Of a stretch of 64,000 nt of DNA, positions 12,557 through 24,600 are shown in pieces; the stretch's first letter is position 1; every line of letters starts with the position of its first letter. Origin of the DNA: Norana najaformis (taxonomy: Eukaryota > Annelida > Clitellata > Crassiclitellata > Hormogastridae). The stretch lies in assembly GCA_964023275.1 (NCBI GenBank), contig OZ029929.1, positions 7,763,937 to 7,827,936 on the forward strand, read 5' to 3'. Both the position numbers and the translations under genes were made by a program. The notes under the pieces are model-generated. The model was not told the DNA's origin. It did not search any database and saw only the letters and a program-made list of their open reading frames with translations.

Positions 12557-13599
12557 TATTCATAGGAATACAGGACATGACACATCTTCAATAAGACTTG
12601 CATGTACTTCTGACTGTTCTTGTTCGCATCAAAGTACTTTTACTTGCAAGCACTTTGAGTACTTAAAACAAGCCTAAAGCAGACAAAACATTCACATGCA
12701 CTGCTCATAAACCTACTGGCACCATTATCTCCAGATGGGGCAGTAAGTACACCTCTCCTGTATCTCCAGCCATGATGTCCCCAGATTTTCAGAACATGGA
12801 TGTGCCAACGGCCTCCGTTATTGATGCTCATGTCCAGCAATGCAACTTCTCCAATAAGGCCCCAACACCAGGAAACGACCAACAAAGGAACTTTTGTTGG
12901 CTTCCCTGATCAATTGATTGTGCACATGTATTGCACGGTTATTCACTGTGACAGAAGAAATATGATGCTGTATTGACATCCATACCACTAGTCTCACATT
13001 TGGGTCACAGACAAGAAGTTTTGGAAAGTGGTAGACAAACTCTAAAGGGTTTTGTAAGTTCTAAAGTATACTCAAAGTAATCACATCATTTTTGTGCACC
13101 TATTTGTAAAGTTTTAGGCCAAAAAGCGAGCCCTGGATCAAAAGGATCCCTATTCCTCCAGGTTTGGGAGTGAAGCTGCCCCACGTTCCTTTGCCCCACT
13201 TCCAGCCATTTTCACCAGTTATTCACAACATACCTGACCAATCCACTCCTGTGGCTTTTGCCCCTTGTCATGCCTAACTGAAAATTGCTCATTAACTTGA
13301 GCCACACCATTTGTTGGAACAACCATTGGCCCCTAAGACTAGGGCAAATCTCTAATCGCTGTGATACATGCGATACTGACCATCCTGCTGCTCTTACAAT
13401 ATCTCCTACAGCTTTTCACTAAAACTCAAAACTTAAATATTGAAAACAACACTTTTAAAAATCTGTTCTCAAATCTTTTGCCGGTCTCCTGTTACTGCGA
13501 CTCCAAACAAAATCCAGCAAAGCCGTCTCTCATCAGAACTTTTGTGACTTGGAACTGAAACTGACCCAATCAGCCTCACTAATTTCGGTTTGCGTGGGT

Positions 13600-13745
13600 G
13601 ACAAGATAACTTCGTTTTGATTGGGTGCCTGAGTGATTTTATTTCCGTTGGATGTCCTGATAATTTTGTTTTGATTGGGTACCCAAGTGATAATGTTTTC
13701 ATTGGGTGCCTGAGTGACTGTTTTCGTTGGGTGCCAGCGAATAAG
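13600..13745. repeat. 33-bp minisatellite
   Basis: Four to five imperfect units of about 33 bp built around 'ttgggtgcctgagtgat' with variants ('ttggatgtcctgataat', 'ttgggtacccaagtgat'). On the minus strand the array stays open and reads as an 11-residue repeat (SLRHPIKTKLS-like). This probably follows from the period being a multiple of three and does not show a real protein. Confidence 0.75.
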
Positions 13746-13880
13746 CTAGGTTCATCAACTGAGCCTTTTGCATGCCCAAGAAATCTGGAGTTCACAATTA
13801 TAATCAGATAAATGGTACAGAAACTGTCACTGTCAAAATAGAACTTAATGATATAACTTTGGTGTTGCCGGCACGATAAT

Positions 13881-13903
13881 GCACACACACACACACACAC
13901 ACA
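13881..13903. repeat. (CA)n microsatellite
   Basis: About eleven uninterrupted CA units downstream of the 33-bp minisatellite. Confidence 0.9.
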
Positions 13904-14770
13904 TTATCAAAACTACAAATCAAAATCTTCAAAAACTGAACAGAATTCTAAGAACATCTGCTCTGAATATCATAACACTGATAAAGTTCTGTGCACTACA
14001 TAGAGAAAAAGTTAAAGTGCAGGCTGCAATTACAAGTTAGATCATATCTCAAAATCAGTCACCTCCACAATCTCGGGCTTAAAGAAAATATCTCAAGCAA
14101 AATACAAAACAGTTGCACAAAAAACTACTCAAAATGACTAAAAGTTATGTACACTATCAGTGTGTATGCATGTGTTTATACATGCTATTGTATGCAAACG
14201 CATTTCTATGTACATAACTGGAAATTCATCTAGGTACCCTAAAAGAACCGCTACAAGACGCGCAACATGATTTTAGCGTCCCCTTACATAGTGTCCTGTT
14301 AAGAACACTTTACTATCATCAAAATTATATACACGCACTGCGACCATAACAGAAGCTAACAAAACAAGTCGTAGAGAAATCTTAAATACCAGATGTCCAG
14401 TACAAATCTTCAGTGTAGGCTGAAATTACTGTTTTCCTCATCGAAAAAAATAGAAAACTCAAAACAGCTGGGCACTGTAAAGACCAAGGCCATACACAAA
14501 TTCGAATAGCTAACATCTCTATACAGATTTGCTTCACGAATGGGTGATGCAAGTACGATAGGAAAGTGATGGTTGTAATCGTAATTGTAACCTGTACATC
14601 ACTTCAGCAGATGAAAACAAGAGGGCAGGCTTATTTACAGGCAATGTTTCATCAAGGAAAACTTCCTAAGGCAAATTAGGGTCTGGCTCAGCAATGGGTT
14701 GAGATTCGGGCCATCCGCTGTGAAGAAATGCACAGCTTTTGTAGATGGTATTTGGAACAGTAACAGGAAA

Positions 14771-14802
14771 GATTAGATCTAGCATACTGGCTAGATCTAA
14801 TC
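14771..14802. repeat. Perfect 13-bp inverted repeat, 6-nt loop
   Basis: Arms GATTAGATCTAGC and GCTAGATCTAATC separated by ATACTG. A further partial copy of the arm (ctagatcta) follows at 14804-14812. It lies about 900 bp downstream of the merlin stop codon, so it could fall inside the merlin 3' UTR or just beyond it. No function is assigned. Confidence 0.85.
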
Positions 14803-15169
14803 ACTAGATCTAAAAAAATAACTTCTATAGCACCACTGAAATAATGCAAATCAAGCAATGGTGGCCGCTAATAGCGGCAGAAAGCAGAGTATCTGGGGCC
14901 AGCATTAAAAAGGTTTGCCTCCTGAAAATCATCACCGATAGTACAAAAAAAGAAATTGCATTACATGAAGCAGTGCTAACCAACTTCTCTCAAACGACAC
15001 TATATAAAGATTCATCTGTATTACATTACATCTCCAGAAAAAACTGTTTCCAGTAGTGTTTTTAGTGAAAGGCCTCATCCAAGATTGTCACAGCATGCAT
15101 ACAAATGTGCAAATAATGATATAAAACAAGTTCTTATGCAGAGATACTAACTAATGCACAAGATAATAA

Positions 15170-15290
15170 TAATTAGTAACTTCACCTGCTCTGGTGTCTA
15201 ATGCACAAGGCTTCAAACGATGGCGCACCAAAGCCAAGTCAATATCCAGGTCAGCCCACAAGACAAGATGGCACTAGGCAATCAATTATA
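15170..15290 (-). repeat. Family F repeat, copy 1
   Basis: Shares 'taattagtaacttc', 'ggtgtctaatgcac', 'gcaccaaag'-like and 'caagtcaatatccag' with 51246-51350. The AT-rich 'ataataataattag' end suggests a simple-repeat tail when read on the minus strand. Two copies are visible in the window; the class is unknown. Confidence 0.6.
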
Positions 15291-15696
15291 TGCTAAGAAC
15301 TTAATCAAGGTGACTGTTTTAGGCAAGGCTCAAAGTCGCAATATTTGCACTACAAGTCTAGCAGGCCCTAATCAACTAGCAAGTATTTCAACAGAACTGG
15401 TCAAGCACTTCAATCAAATCACAGTTGACCAACAAGAAAATGAGCCATTCTACAAAAGTCTGCAACAGAAGTTGACACTACAGACTATTTGGTTAGAAAA
15501 CGAACAAATCTGAACAACCATCAACTCCATAAGACTTCACACTCAAGGCCTTGACATCAAGCACAAACCCACAACAGTGGCCGACATAGTTGAACACCAG
15601 ACGGCTTTGGCAGATTACGTGACTTGAGAGCTCTGGCTATCAATCCCAGATAACTCAGTTCAGCTGAAATGAAGCTCATTGATCACAAACGATCTT

Positions 15697-18600
15697 CTAC
15701 AGCTCCTCATAAAACTGAACCCTCGCTTTTGCTGACCCCATCTTCACCTACAATTTTAACAGAGCATATTTAACCCTTCACTCTGATTAGTACTATTTGT
15801 AATAAAAATTAATGTTATTAATATTACATCACCATTAGATTAAAATTATAACAATATGATCAATATATACCATATTACTCATACATCCATGTTCAAGTTA
15901 GCCAGAGCTATGCTGTGTGCACTTTGGAGCAAATATCTTGAAGTACTACATAATTTAACAAATGCATTACTTACTTACTAATAAAAGCATACACAATTAT
16001 ATATGAAAATACACTACCACACATATACTATATATATATCAATAATACCACTGTTATTAATAACCGGTGGTCTGATGCTAGAGAACTATTAATAGCTTCA
16101 CAGGTAACAATTTATCTCACAGGTTAAGATTAAAGAGCGTGGTTTCACTTTGAAATGACCATCGACTGACTGACGCTTTGCTTCTTCTAATAATGGTGCT
16201 TAATCCTAGGCGTGAATTACATTAGAATGCTGAGAGAAGGCAGAGAACTACGTAGCAAGATTTGGACCAGCCACCGAAAAATCTCGACCACCAAACACTG
16301 TCCTGATGTGAGGCACAACAAGTGTCCATTAATCAAGCCCAGTATTTCACAAAACATCTAACAATTCATTCTATAATCACACTATTCCAATGGACTTAAT
16401 GATCGATGAAATATTTCCTATGATCCTGAAAACAGAACGAATGATCATACTTTTCCAAGTGTAGAGTACTTGTTTTCTCCTCGGTTGACGTTCTGCTCAT
16501 GAAGGACGTCAAGCAGTGACTGCTTGTCCTCGACCTTAAGGACTTCGATCTCCGACTTGAGCTCCTTGAGTTGATCGTGAAGGTTCTTGCTTTTCTCCAT
16601 GTATTCGATCCTATGTGACGTAACTTAACTTACAAAGATCCCATAGTCATGCAGCTGGCCAGAAGGGCAAAGTATCCATGAATAACAATAGCAGTCAGCA
16701 CAATGGCCACCTGCTACATAAGTATATAAAACTTTATAGACAAAAAATATAATAATTGACTTAGCTGTCATCTTCCAGAGTAAAGAAGTAAACGACTGAA
16801 AAATATAACTTTGCAGCCATCCTCTAGCATTTTCAAACCAAACAATTAAAGGCAAATTATTGATCAGACTTTAACTGAAACTGTATTGTTTTAATGCGTG
16901 GAAATTGTGCATTAGTTTACAGACATTCCTCACTTCTGAGGAATGCCTAAAGATGCCTGCAACAAGTATACTACCTCTCCTTCTCGATCTCCCGTGACAG
17001 AGTATCCATGTCAGTGTTGTCACACATCGCTTCATTGTTGGCTGCAAGTGACAGACTGGACTCAAGTTGAAGGTCGTCGATACCAGAAGACAGACCAGAG
17101 TACGAACTGGCATAAGAAAGACCACCCAAGCCCTAGAAGTAGCAGAAGGGAAATGAACACTCTATCATCATCATTATTTCTGCATTTATCAAGGGCCACT
17201 ACATGATCACTAAGCATCAACCGATGGTGCTGAGCAATCACAACTGAAGGACTTACTCAAGGTTCCTACACAGTAACCATAACTGGGGAGTCTTGAACCT
17301 GTATTTTCTCCGCGTTACTAGCCGAGCACTCCATCCAGTTGGCTACCATGCCCCATTACTTTGAATGCAACTATGTAATTTTTCTAAGTCTAGTAATAGT
17401 GCAAGCTGTCCCAAACACAGCACTTTATGACTTCTGACACACACAACTATTTTAAGTATCAAAATACTTAGCAGCATTACTACAACCGTTAACTAAATGT
17501 ACAATTAATTGGTTGAAAACATGCACTGTAATAGTGTGCAGATTCACTGAGACTGTAACTGTGTAGAGAAAAAGATATGACCCAGAGTAAACACTTGACC
17601 TGTATTACTGATAACTGATATTACTGATAATAATATCAATATCAACGCTAAAATACAACTTCGACCAGTTTTTCCACTTCTTAGTATTTTATTTGTCATA
17701 TCTATCCCCTTTTACCTTTAATTTTTCTTGTTATTCTGACAAATGTTTATTTCCAGTTACAACTTTTCACAAGTTACTGCCTAAGTATTTTCACGCTATA
17801 TACTAATTAATTCCAAAAACAGATATCTATGAAAATGAAAAGCAAGTAAAGACAGTCGTCTGAACCTGATAGACAGATGATCTCAAGATATCCTGGTATT
17901 TTTCACGTGCTGACTTTTCAGCTATTCGGGCCAAAGTCAGCTCTGTCTTCAGTTGCTGAGCCTCCTTTGTTCTGCATCAGAAGACATACAACCTAATCCA
18001 TCCATCCAATCCATTGTAAATCTGATGATGATGATGATGATGATAATGATGAGTTCTCTTGCCCACTTGCTTTATGCCACCCGGGGATGGGATGAGTGAG
18101 GTGGTTTCCCGTTGCCTTCTTCACAGACATTTGTGGGTGAGCAACTTGTCCAAGGTCTCTACGCAATGGCCTGAGGCAGATTCAAACCCATGACCCTCCG
18201 GTTACAAGGCACAGAACATACCGCTACACCACCATGTCTAACCTAACATAAATCTAAGCAATCAATCCATCTTGAAATCTATCCTAATTCAAATTAAATC
18301 AAATACAAATTACTTCAAAGCAAAATTATACTAAAACCGTTCAACAAAGACAACAAGGACTCTGTGGCTAACAATGCTTCAATTCGATGTACATGCTCCA
18401 CATTCAGTTTCCAGCCACTACAATACCACCAGCATTACGATAGCAAGGTGTCAGGCTATTTGTCTTCCACTTTGTGTTTGGGTTTCTAAACATTGTACAT
18501 TCAAAATTGTACATCCAAAATGGTCATCCAGCTGTTGAGATGCTGTTTCATATTTGCGCTTTAATCCCAAGACATGTCTTTGAGAACCACTGCTGAATGA

Positions 18601-21600
18601 GGCATGCAATAAATGGGTATGCAATAAATACCTACCATACCTCACCTACCATCACCATAAATCAGTGAACCAGAACTTCCTCTCACCTGCGCTCACACTC
18701 CTCAACGATCCTCTGGGCAATAAGTTCTGCTTCCTGAGCCCGTCTCTCCATCAGCATCTTCTCCTCTTCTGTCTAAAAAAGAAAATTCTGAAACCATGAC
18801 AAATAAATCCATCGTTGCACTCAATCTTGTGACTTCAGTGGTGCACAGAACTGGCAGAAGAAGAAAGATTGTTGATAGCTACAGTGAGAAGTCACCAGTG
18901 GAAATGAATTGGTCAAACCCTTAAATGGAGGAAACAAAGAAGAAACACCGTCAAAAAAGTCAAATGAAGGAAAGAGAACAAGACGAAGGCTGAGGATGTT
19001 GACTGGATGATGATAAATGGCACTGTGGATAGAATGCTGGCCAGCACAGCAAAGTTAAGCAAAATGGAATTGGTTCGTACTCGGATGGGGAACATCAACA
19101 GAATACCATGCCAACTCAACCCTCCATCCTTCTGGGTCCGTATTTGAGTATCAACATAAATTGGGAGGTAGGTCCCATTTTTGGATAACAGTCGTCATGC
19201 TTGTGCTTCAACTGAAAGATCCTTCAACCCTGGGATTACACGTCTGAGGAGTTTCTACTCAGCCATGTAAAAAAATGCTTGACCATCACCTCGATAAATG
19301 GATCCGGCAAACCACAGCAACAGACGCCACGAAGATTGGCTTCAAGGGAAACTAACGCTCCCCAAGGACAGATGACCTGAAGAAGACAAACCACAGCTAC
19401 CTAACTTGTGCACCAAGGCCTAAGCTGTAGGGTGTGACTTTGGTATGTGGCACCTGTATTAACAGGCACACTGTAAGGCACACTAAAACCTAACTGTGCA
19501 AAGTCTGGAAAATCGGCTTGTTGAGGCTGCACATTTAAGAACGACATCCTGAAAAGAACGTTAAACAAAGTGGAACTGGCCTTAATGGCGGCAATCTGGA
19601 TGCGTTGTTTCTCTGCCTCCGATTCGGTCGCCTTCTGTGACAGCAGAAGAGCCTCCTCCTCTGCTATGCGCACCTTCTCCGCCAGAAGGTCCACCGTCTC
19701 CTCTGATCGCAACTATACAAAACCACACAGAAGCATGCACCACATTTGGTCTTAGCAAGAAACCTGGAAATACAGCAATCATAGTGAACAAATGTGTACA
19801 CAGACAGTACACTGTCAGTGAGAAGATCAGACAGCAAGGGAGATGATTGGCCACCAACCCTATTATACCACGGCTAAGAAAGCACAAGTTGCTAACACCT
19901 CGTACCCTTGTCTGCCTCTTGTTTTTAGCTGAAGGATTTAGCTTCCTCTTCTTGTTTGTACAAACATGTTCAGATCAAAATACTGAACAACTGACTGAAT
20001 AAGGGAAGGGTTACACTTGATTGACTGAGAGAAAATGAACAACTGATAGGACAGCTAGCAGATTGACACAGTGACTGTTAGGATGAGCAGCAGATTAATG
20101 GAAGAATTGACCCAGATGGTTAAGGACCTTGAGCAAAAACTTCACACACAGTTGCACAGCACCACTGACTGATGCTTTGTCATTAGATAGTGATGTTTAA
20201 TAAATACAGAAATAATAATAATAAAATGACAGATGGATTGATTGACTGCTTGATTGTTAGTGACAGGTTGGATAAAAAAACTCTGGCAAACTGGTTTTAA
20301 CTGACCAAATAAACATGGGACTGATTGATGAACTAACTGAATAACTGATAAACCAACTGGCCAACTATTTGACTGATTGATTGATTCTTTAGTGAGTGAA
20401 CATACAAGCGCTTCTTGTGACTGGAGGAATTGTTGCTGAAGCTCATGCAATCGCTTCTGTAGCTCCTCTTTCTCGTGCTGTGCCTCCTCACGTAACTGCT
20501 TCTCCTTCGTAAGCTGCTCTCGTTCTGTCTGGAAATGCAGAAAAACAACTCAAATTCCTAAAAACCAACAGATGGACCAATCCAGCCAGATTTTTCCTAG
20601 GACAGGTCAACCAAACCATGTCACTTTTATGCTTTCATGCTTACAGTAGCTGCTGCTAGTGCACTGCATACAAGCACTGTGTCCCACTGCAATGGATGCC
20701 AAGTCGGCCAGAACCAGCAAACATAGCAAAACTCCACTTCCCAAAAACTACTTCAGGCAGATTTGTAACCAAGACAGGTCATCCCAACCATGTCACTTCC
20801 ATGCTATGGTCCCTTTACTGGCTTCTCCTGCACTGCATACAAACTATGTATCCCTTTGAAATGGACGCCAAGTTGGCCACCACCCATCAAACCTTTTGGC
20901 TGTCAAGATAAGCTCAAAGAAAACCCAACACCAGGAAAACCTTTCCTTTGGCCGAACTGTCCCAATAACCAGCTGTAATCATTTCGGCGATACACTGGGA
21001 TTCAAACACAAAAGACAGCAATTAAGTGTCCAGAGTCAAAGCATTCACAAACTGTTAAAACAGGAATTAAAGGTTGAGATGCATCACAGTTTTTCCACCT
21101 GTTTCCGTGCTCGGTCCTCTCTTGCCTGAGATTTCATTTGCTGGACTTCCATTGTGTCTGGCTTTCGACGTCTCATGAACAGCTCGTGGTTGCCAACGCA
21201 CAGCTCCAGGATCTAAAATCAAATCACTTTCACTTTTCTACTCGTATTCTTTCACAAAACACTCGTACGCTTTGATTTATGATTCAATTTTATTCAACTT
21301 CTCGTCTAAACACAAATTCAAGCACTGAAATGCACCAGTAGCTCTGTTAATAGGTAACATAGACACATAATAGCAAATTAATTACAGCATCCAGAACTAA
21401 TCCTTTCCTTGTAGTCTGAATTGTGCATCATCTCACCATCACTGTGTAGCAACCTTAATGGCTAACACACCACTAACTTATCAGGTAACAGTACAACATT
21501 AATGCAACAAAATAAATAAACATTATATCATATACACTAGAAAACTTATAATTTTGCATTTGAGAGCCATATCCAGAACCACCTTCTAATGAGGTTCTCT

Positions 21601-24600
21601 TACAATGAGGCTGTTTACCACAGCTCAGCTAATTCTGTGATCCATATCCCTGACCACATCTATCAGAATTTGTCTTATATTGAAGCACATTATAAGAAGT
21701 CTCCAAAGCACTTAACCTAACTGATTCCAGTGACATGATACACTTTGTAACCAAGAGATGGTAGGTTTGATGCTCTTCTGAGATGGTCAGTCTGCAGAGA
21801 CACTGAGAACATGCAATAAGATCCAAAATGCATTTTATAATAGGTAGCAGTGCATTTATATTAGATAGCAGTGCATCATAGATACAATAACCTAAAACTT
21901 TAAAAAATTCCCCCTTCTAAATGAATGTCTGCTGTAAAGTTGTCATCATAATAATAGAAACTATTGTGAAACTGAAACTTACGTAAACAGAGTTAAATAA
22001 TATAAGTTACCGTTTTGTTAGTTTTAAGTTTTGGAACAACAAAGATGAAGTCCGTTTTCTTGTCCATCAGCTTTATGACAAACTGCAGGTTAAAAAATAA
22101 CATAAATATTATGGAAAACATTAGACTAATATGAGTAAGTATGTATGTATCTCTCAAAGACACAGATCAATTTAAAACACAGTGCACTGCACGAAACTTA
22201 CAACTCATTATGGAGCCATTTAACCCGCTCTTTGATCACATCCGCAAGCTAGAGACAAAAATCCTTCAAAGACTTCGATCAGCCTTTGAAAGATCTTTCG
22301 GCTTAACCCTTTGCCTGCCAGATATTTTTAGGCCTCGTGACAGATATCTTTAGGGAATTTAATCCCATTTCACCCCTTAAGGGCAAATACACTGCATCTC
22401 AACAACCAATGAAGACAGAACTTCCCAAATCTAAGAAATAATGACATGATTGCTAAACTTACTTCACCTTGTATATACATATGTACCGGTATGAACATAT
22501 ATTCAAGACACTTAATACAGAGCTCTCTGAGTACCCCTCAAAGAGCTGCACATATTACCTTACCCTACCTTAGCGTATATCATTTGTGTAGGGTCACTTG
22601 CCTTCCGGTCTTTGTACGATATGTTCTTGATCTCATTCCAGGGAAAAGTGACCTTAGGCGTCAGTCGGTTGTCGTGTTCATAGATGTGAAGTCCAACACC
22701 AGTCACGCCAAGCCATAGATCCGAATTGCGTTTATTCTAAAATCACCAAAATAGATGCTTGCATCATGACTCCACCACGTTCAGTTCCACGGCACCACCA
22801 ACTGAAAAAGTCAACTACAGCAAAGCAGAACGTAATGTAATGTAAAAATAGCACACAGAGCTCATTTATATCATACACTTAAAAATAAAGTGTTTGGGTC
22901 CAGAGAAGAACACAAGGCAACCAATTCCAGAATAACTACCAGGCACTGCAAGTTAAACTGTTATATACCCTCTATAATTTCTTTTTTAAATTAAAGTGTA
23001 AATTGTGTACTGTGCCACCCTACCAGGTGAGGCCGACAATCCTCTTTGGCTTAAGATCTCAAGGACAAAATGAATTCTAGTTCACAGTCCACTGATGCTC
23101 TCAGAAATCAATAAACAAGACAACCGATATACGTTGAATTTGACAGTCAATAGTCTTCTATGATCTGCAGTTAATGCTTTCTTTGGCAAGCCAGATCAGT
23201 TAATGCTTTACCACCATATTTCACCGACTTTTAAAATAGGGAAAAGATGGTGGACAAAGATACAAGACAGGGAACTAAATCAATTTCAAAATGCTTAGAC
23301 TTCTCTTTACCAAAGAACACAACTTTTTGTACTTACTTTGATTTCAAAGTAATTTATGCCATACATTTCTAAGTCTTGAACAATCTTTAGATACTCCATC
23401 TCAGCCTCATCTCTAGAACAAGACAATCAATGATTAGCAGCAACAGCAACACCTCACCACCACAGATGACCAATGCAACAATAACACCCAACAACAACAG
23501 CAACCTTAGTGGCAGTCCATCTGTTTTTTCAGGATCTAATGGCACTCTAGATAGTGTTTCTTATGGGCTCCACCCCAATCCTATATAGCAGAGGGAAACT
23601 TTTAATGACAAATCAATTAATAATACACAGTATTATTATTATTGTTATTTTTTTGCATTTATTATGCACGTAAGGTCAGTAAATCTGAACTTGAGGCACG
23701 AAGCAATTGTGAATGAAAGACTTGCTCAAGGTTCCTACAAAGTATGCGTGTTAGAGGTTCGAACCCCCTACTCTCAGCGTTACAAACTGAGTTTCTATCC
23801 AATCGGCTACCATGGTTTTGGGCAATGTTTGGTCACATATCAGTCAAGCCTGGCCACTGTTTAGAACTGGTCCATATATAACAGGCAGACTGGATTCCTT
23901 TTGTACTGTGTCAAGCCTGATGCTTACATATGCTGCTGTTGTTCTCAAAGAGGACTGACCCTGCTAAATACCAGTCACTGACAATGTTAAATTCCAAGTG
24001 GGGAATTATCAAAATCTCTAGGATAGCACATGAAACATACAGAAATTCTAGGACCACTGGTTGCTAGACTGTCCAAAAAGCTGGTGACCAAATAATAATA
24101 ATTATCACCGTTAGTACTTTAATTCATATCCTTATAAAGACTTATAATAACTGTAAGGTGTATCAAAATACTGACCATACATGCAATTACAAAACTTCCT
24201 ACAGTCGCAGTACCATCAGAAGCCAGCAGACGCAAGCATTTTAAAAAATGATAGTTATGAAAGTTCCTTCCAACGGACCTTGCCATTCCAAAGCACTTGA
24301 CGTGGTATTCCTTGATCTTCTCGGCCCACATCTCGCGCGTCATCTGATACTGATCGACAACACGCTGGGGAAGAAGCTCCTCCAGGGGCAACACGTCCGG
24401 CTGGAACGTACCTTCTTCATAGTCACCATACTGTGCAAAACCAATTCAACAGTTCCAGAATTTCCACTAGAAAGACTATGCAAACATAAGATGACCGTCC
24501 ATAATATGCGATTCATAAGCAAATCACCCATACATTCTACCGAATATATAAGAAGACAAGCCAATAAGATCACACATTAGATTATAATGGATTTGGTTGA

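Larger units (their letters stand above)
10517..15696. other. Intergenic region between TYW1 (5') and merlin (3')
   Basis: The right end is the 3' flank of merlin and the left end is the promoter side of TYW1. I see no coding exon with family support. It holds family A repeats (11101-11270, 12478-12556), a family B repeat (12165-12325), a 33-bp minisatellite (13600-13745), a CA tract (13881-13903), a 13-bp-stem hairpin (14771-14802) and a repeat shared with 51246-51350 (15170-15290). An open frame at 15220-15513 (97 codons) overlaps that repeat and has no recognisable domain. Confidence 0.6.

Noticed and set aside
13600-13745. CRISPR-like regular repeats
   Set aside because: Units are directly adjacent and diverged without unique spacers. 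It is a eukaryotic minisatellite.
15220-15513. 97-codon plus-strand open frame next to the merlin 3' end
   Set aside because: Its start overlaps a dispersed repeat (family F) and the protein shows no recognisable motif. It could be a relic of a mobile element.
18160-18245. Possible tRNA gene on the minus strand
   Set aside because: A and B boxes are present, but the arms do not pair and a SINE body with an (ATC)n tail follows.
23735-23816. Possible tRNA gene on the minus strand (good B box gggttcgaacc)
   Set aside because: It is the head of a SINE E copy that continues into a body shared with 17160-17352.
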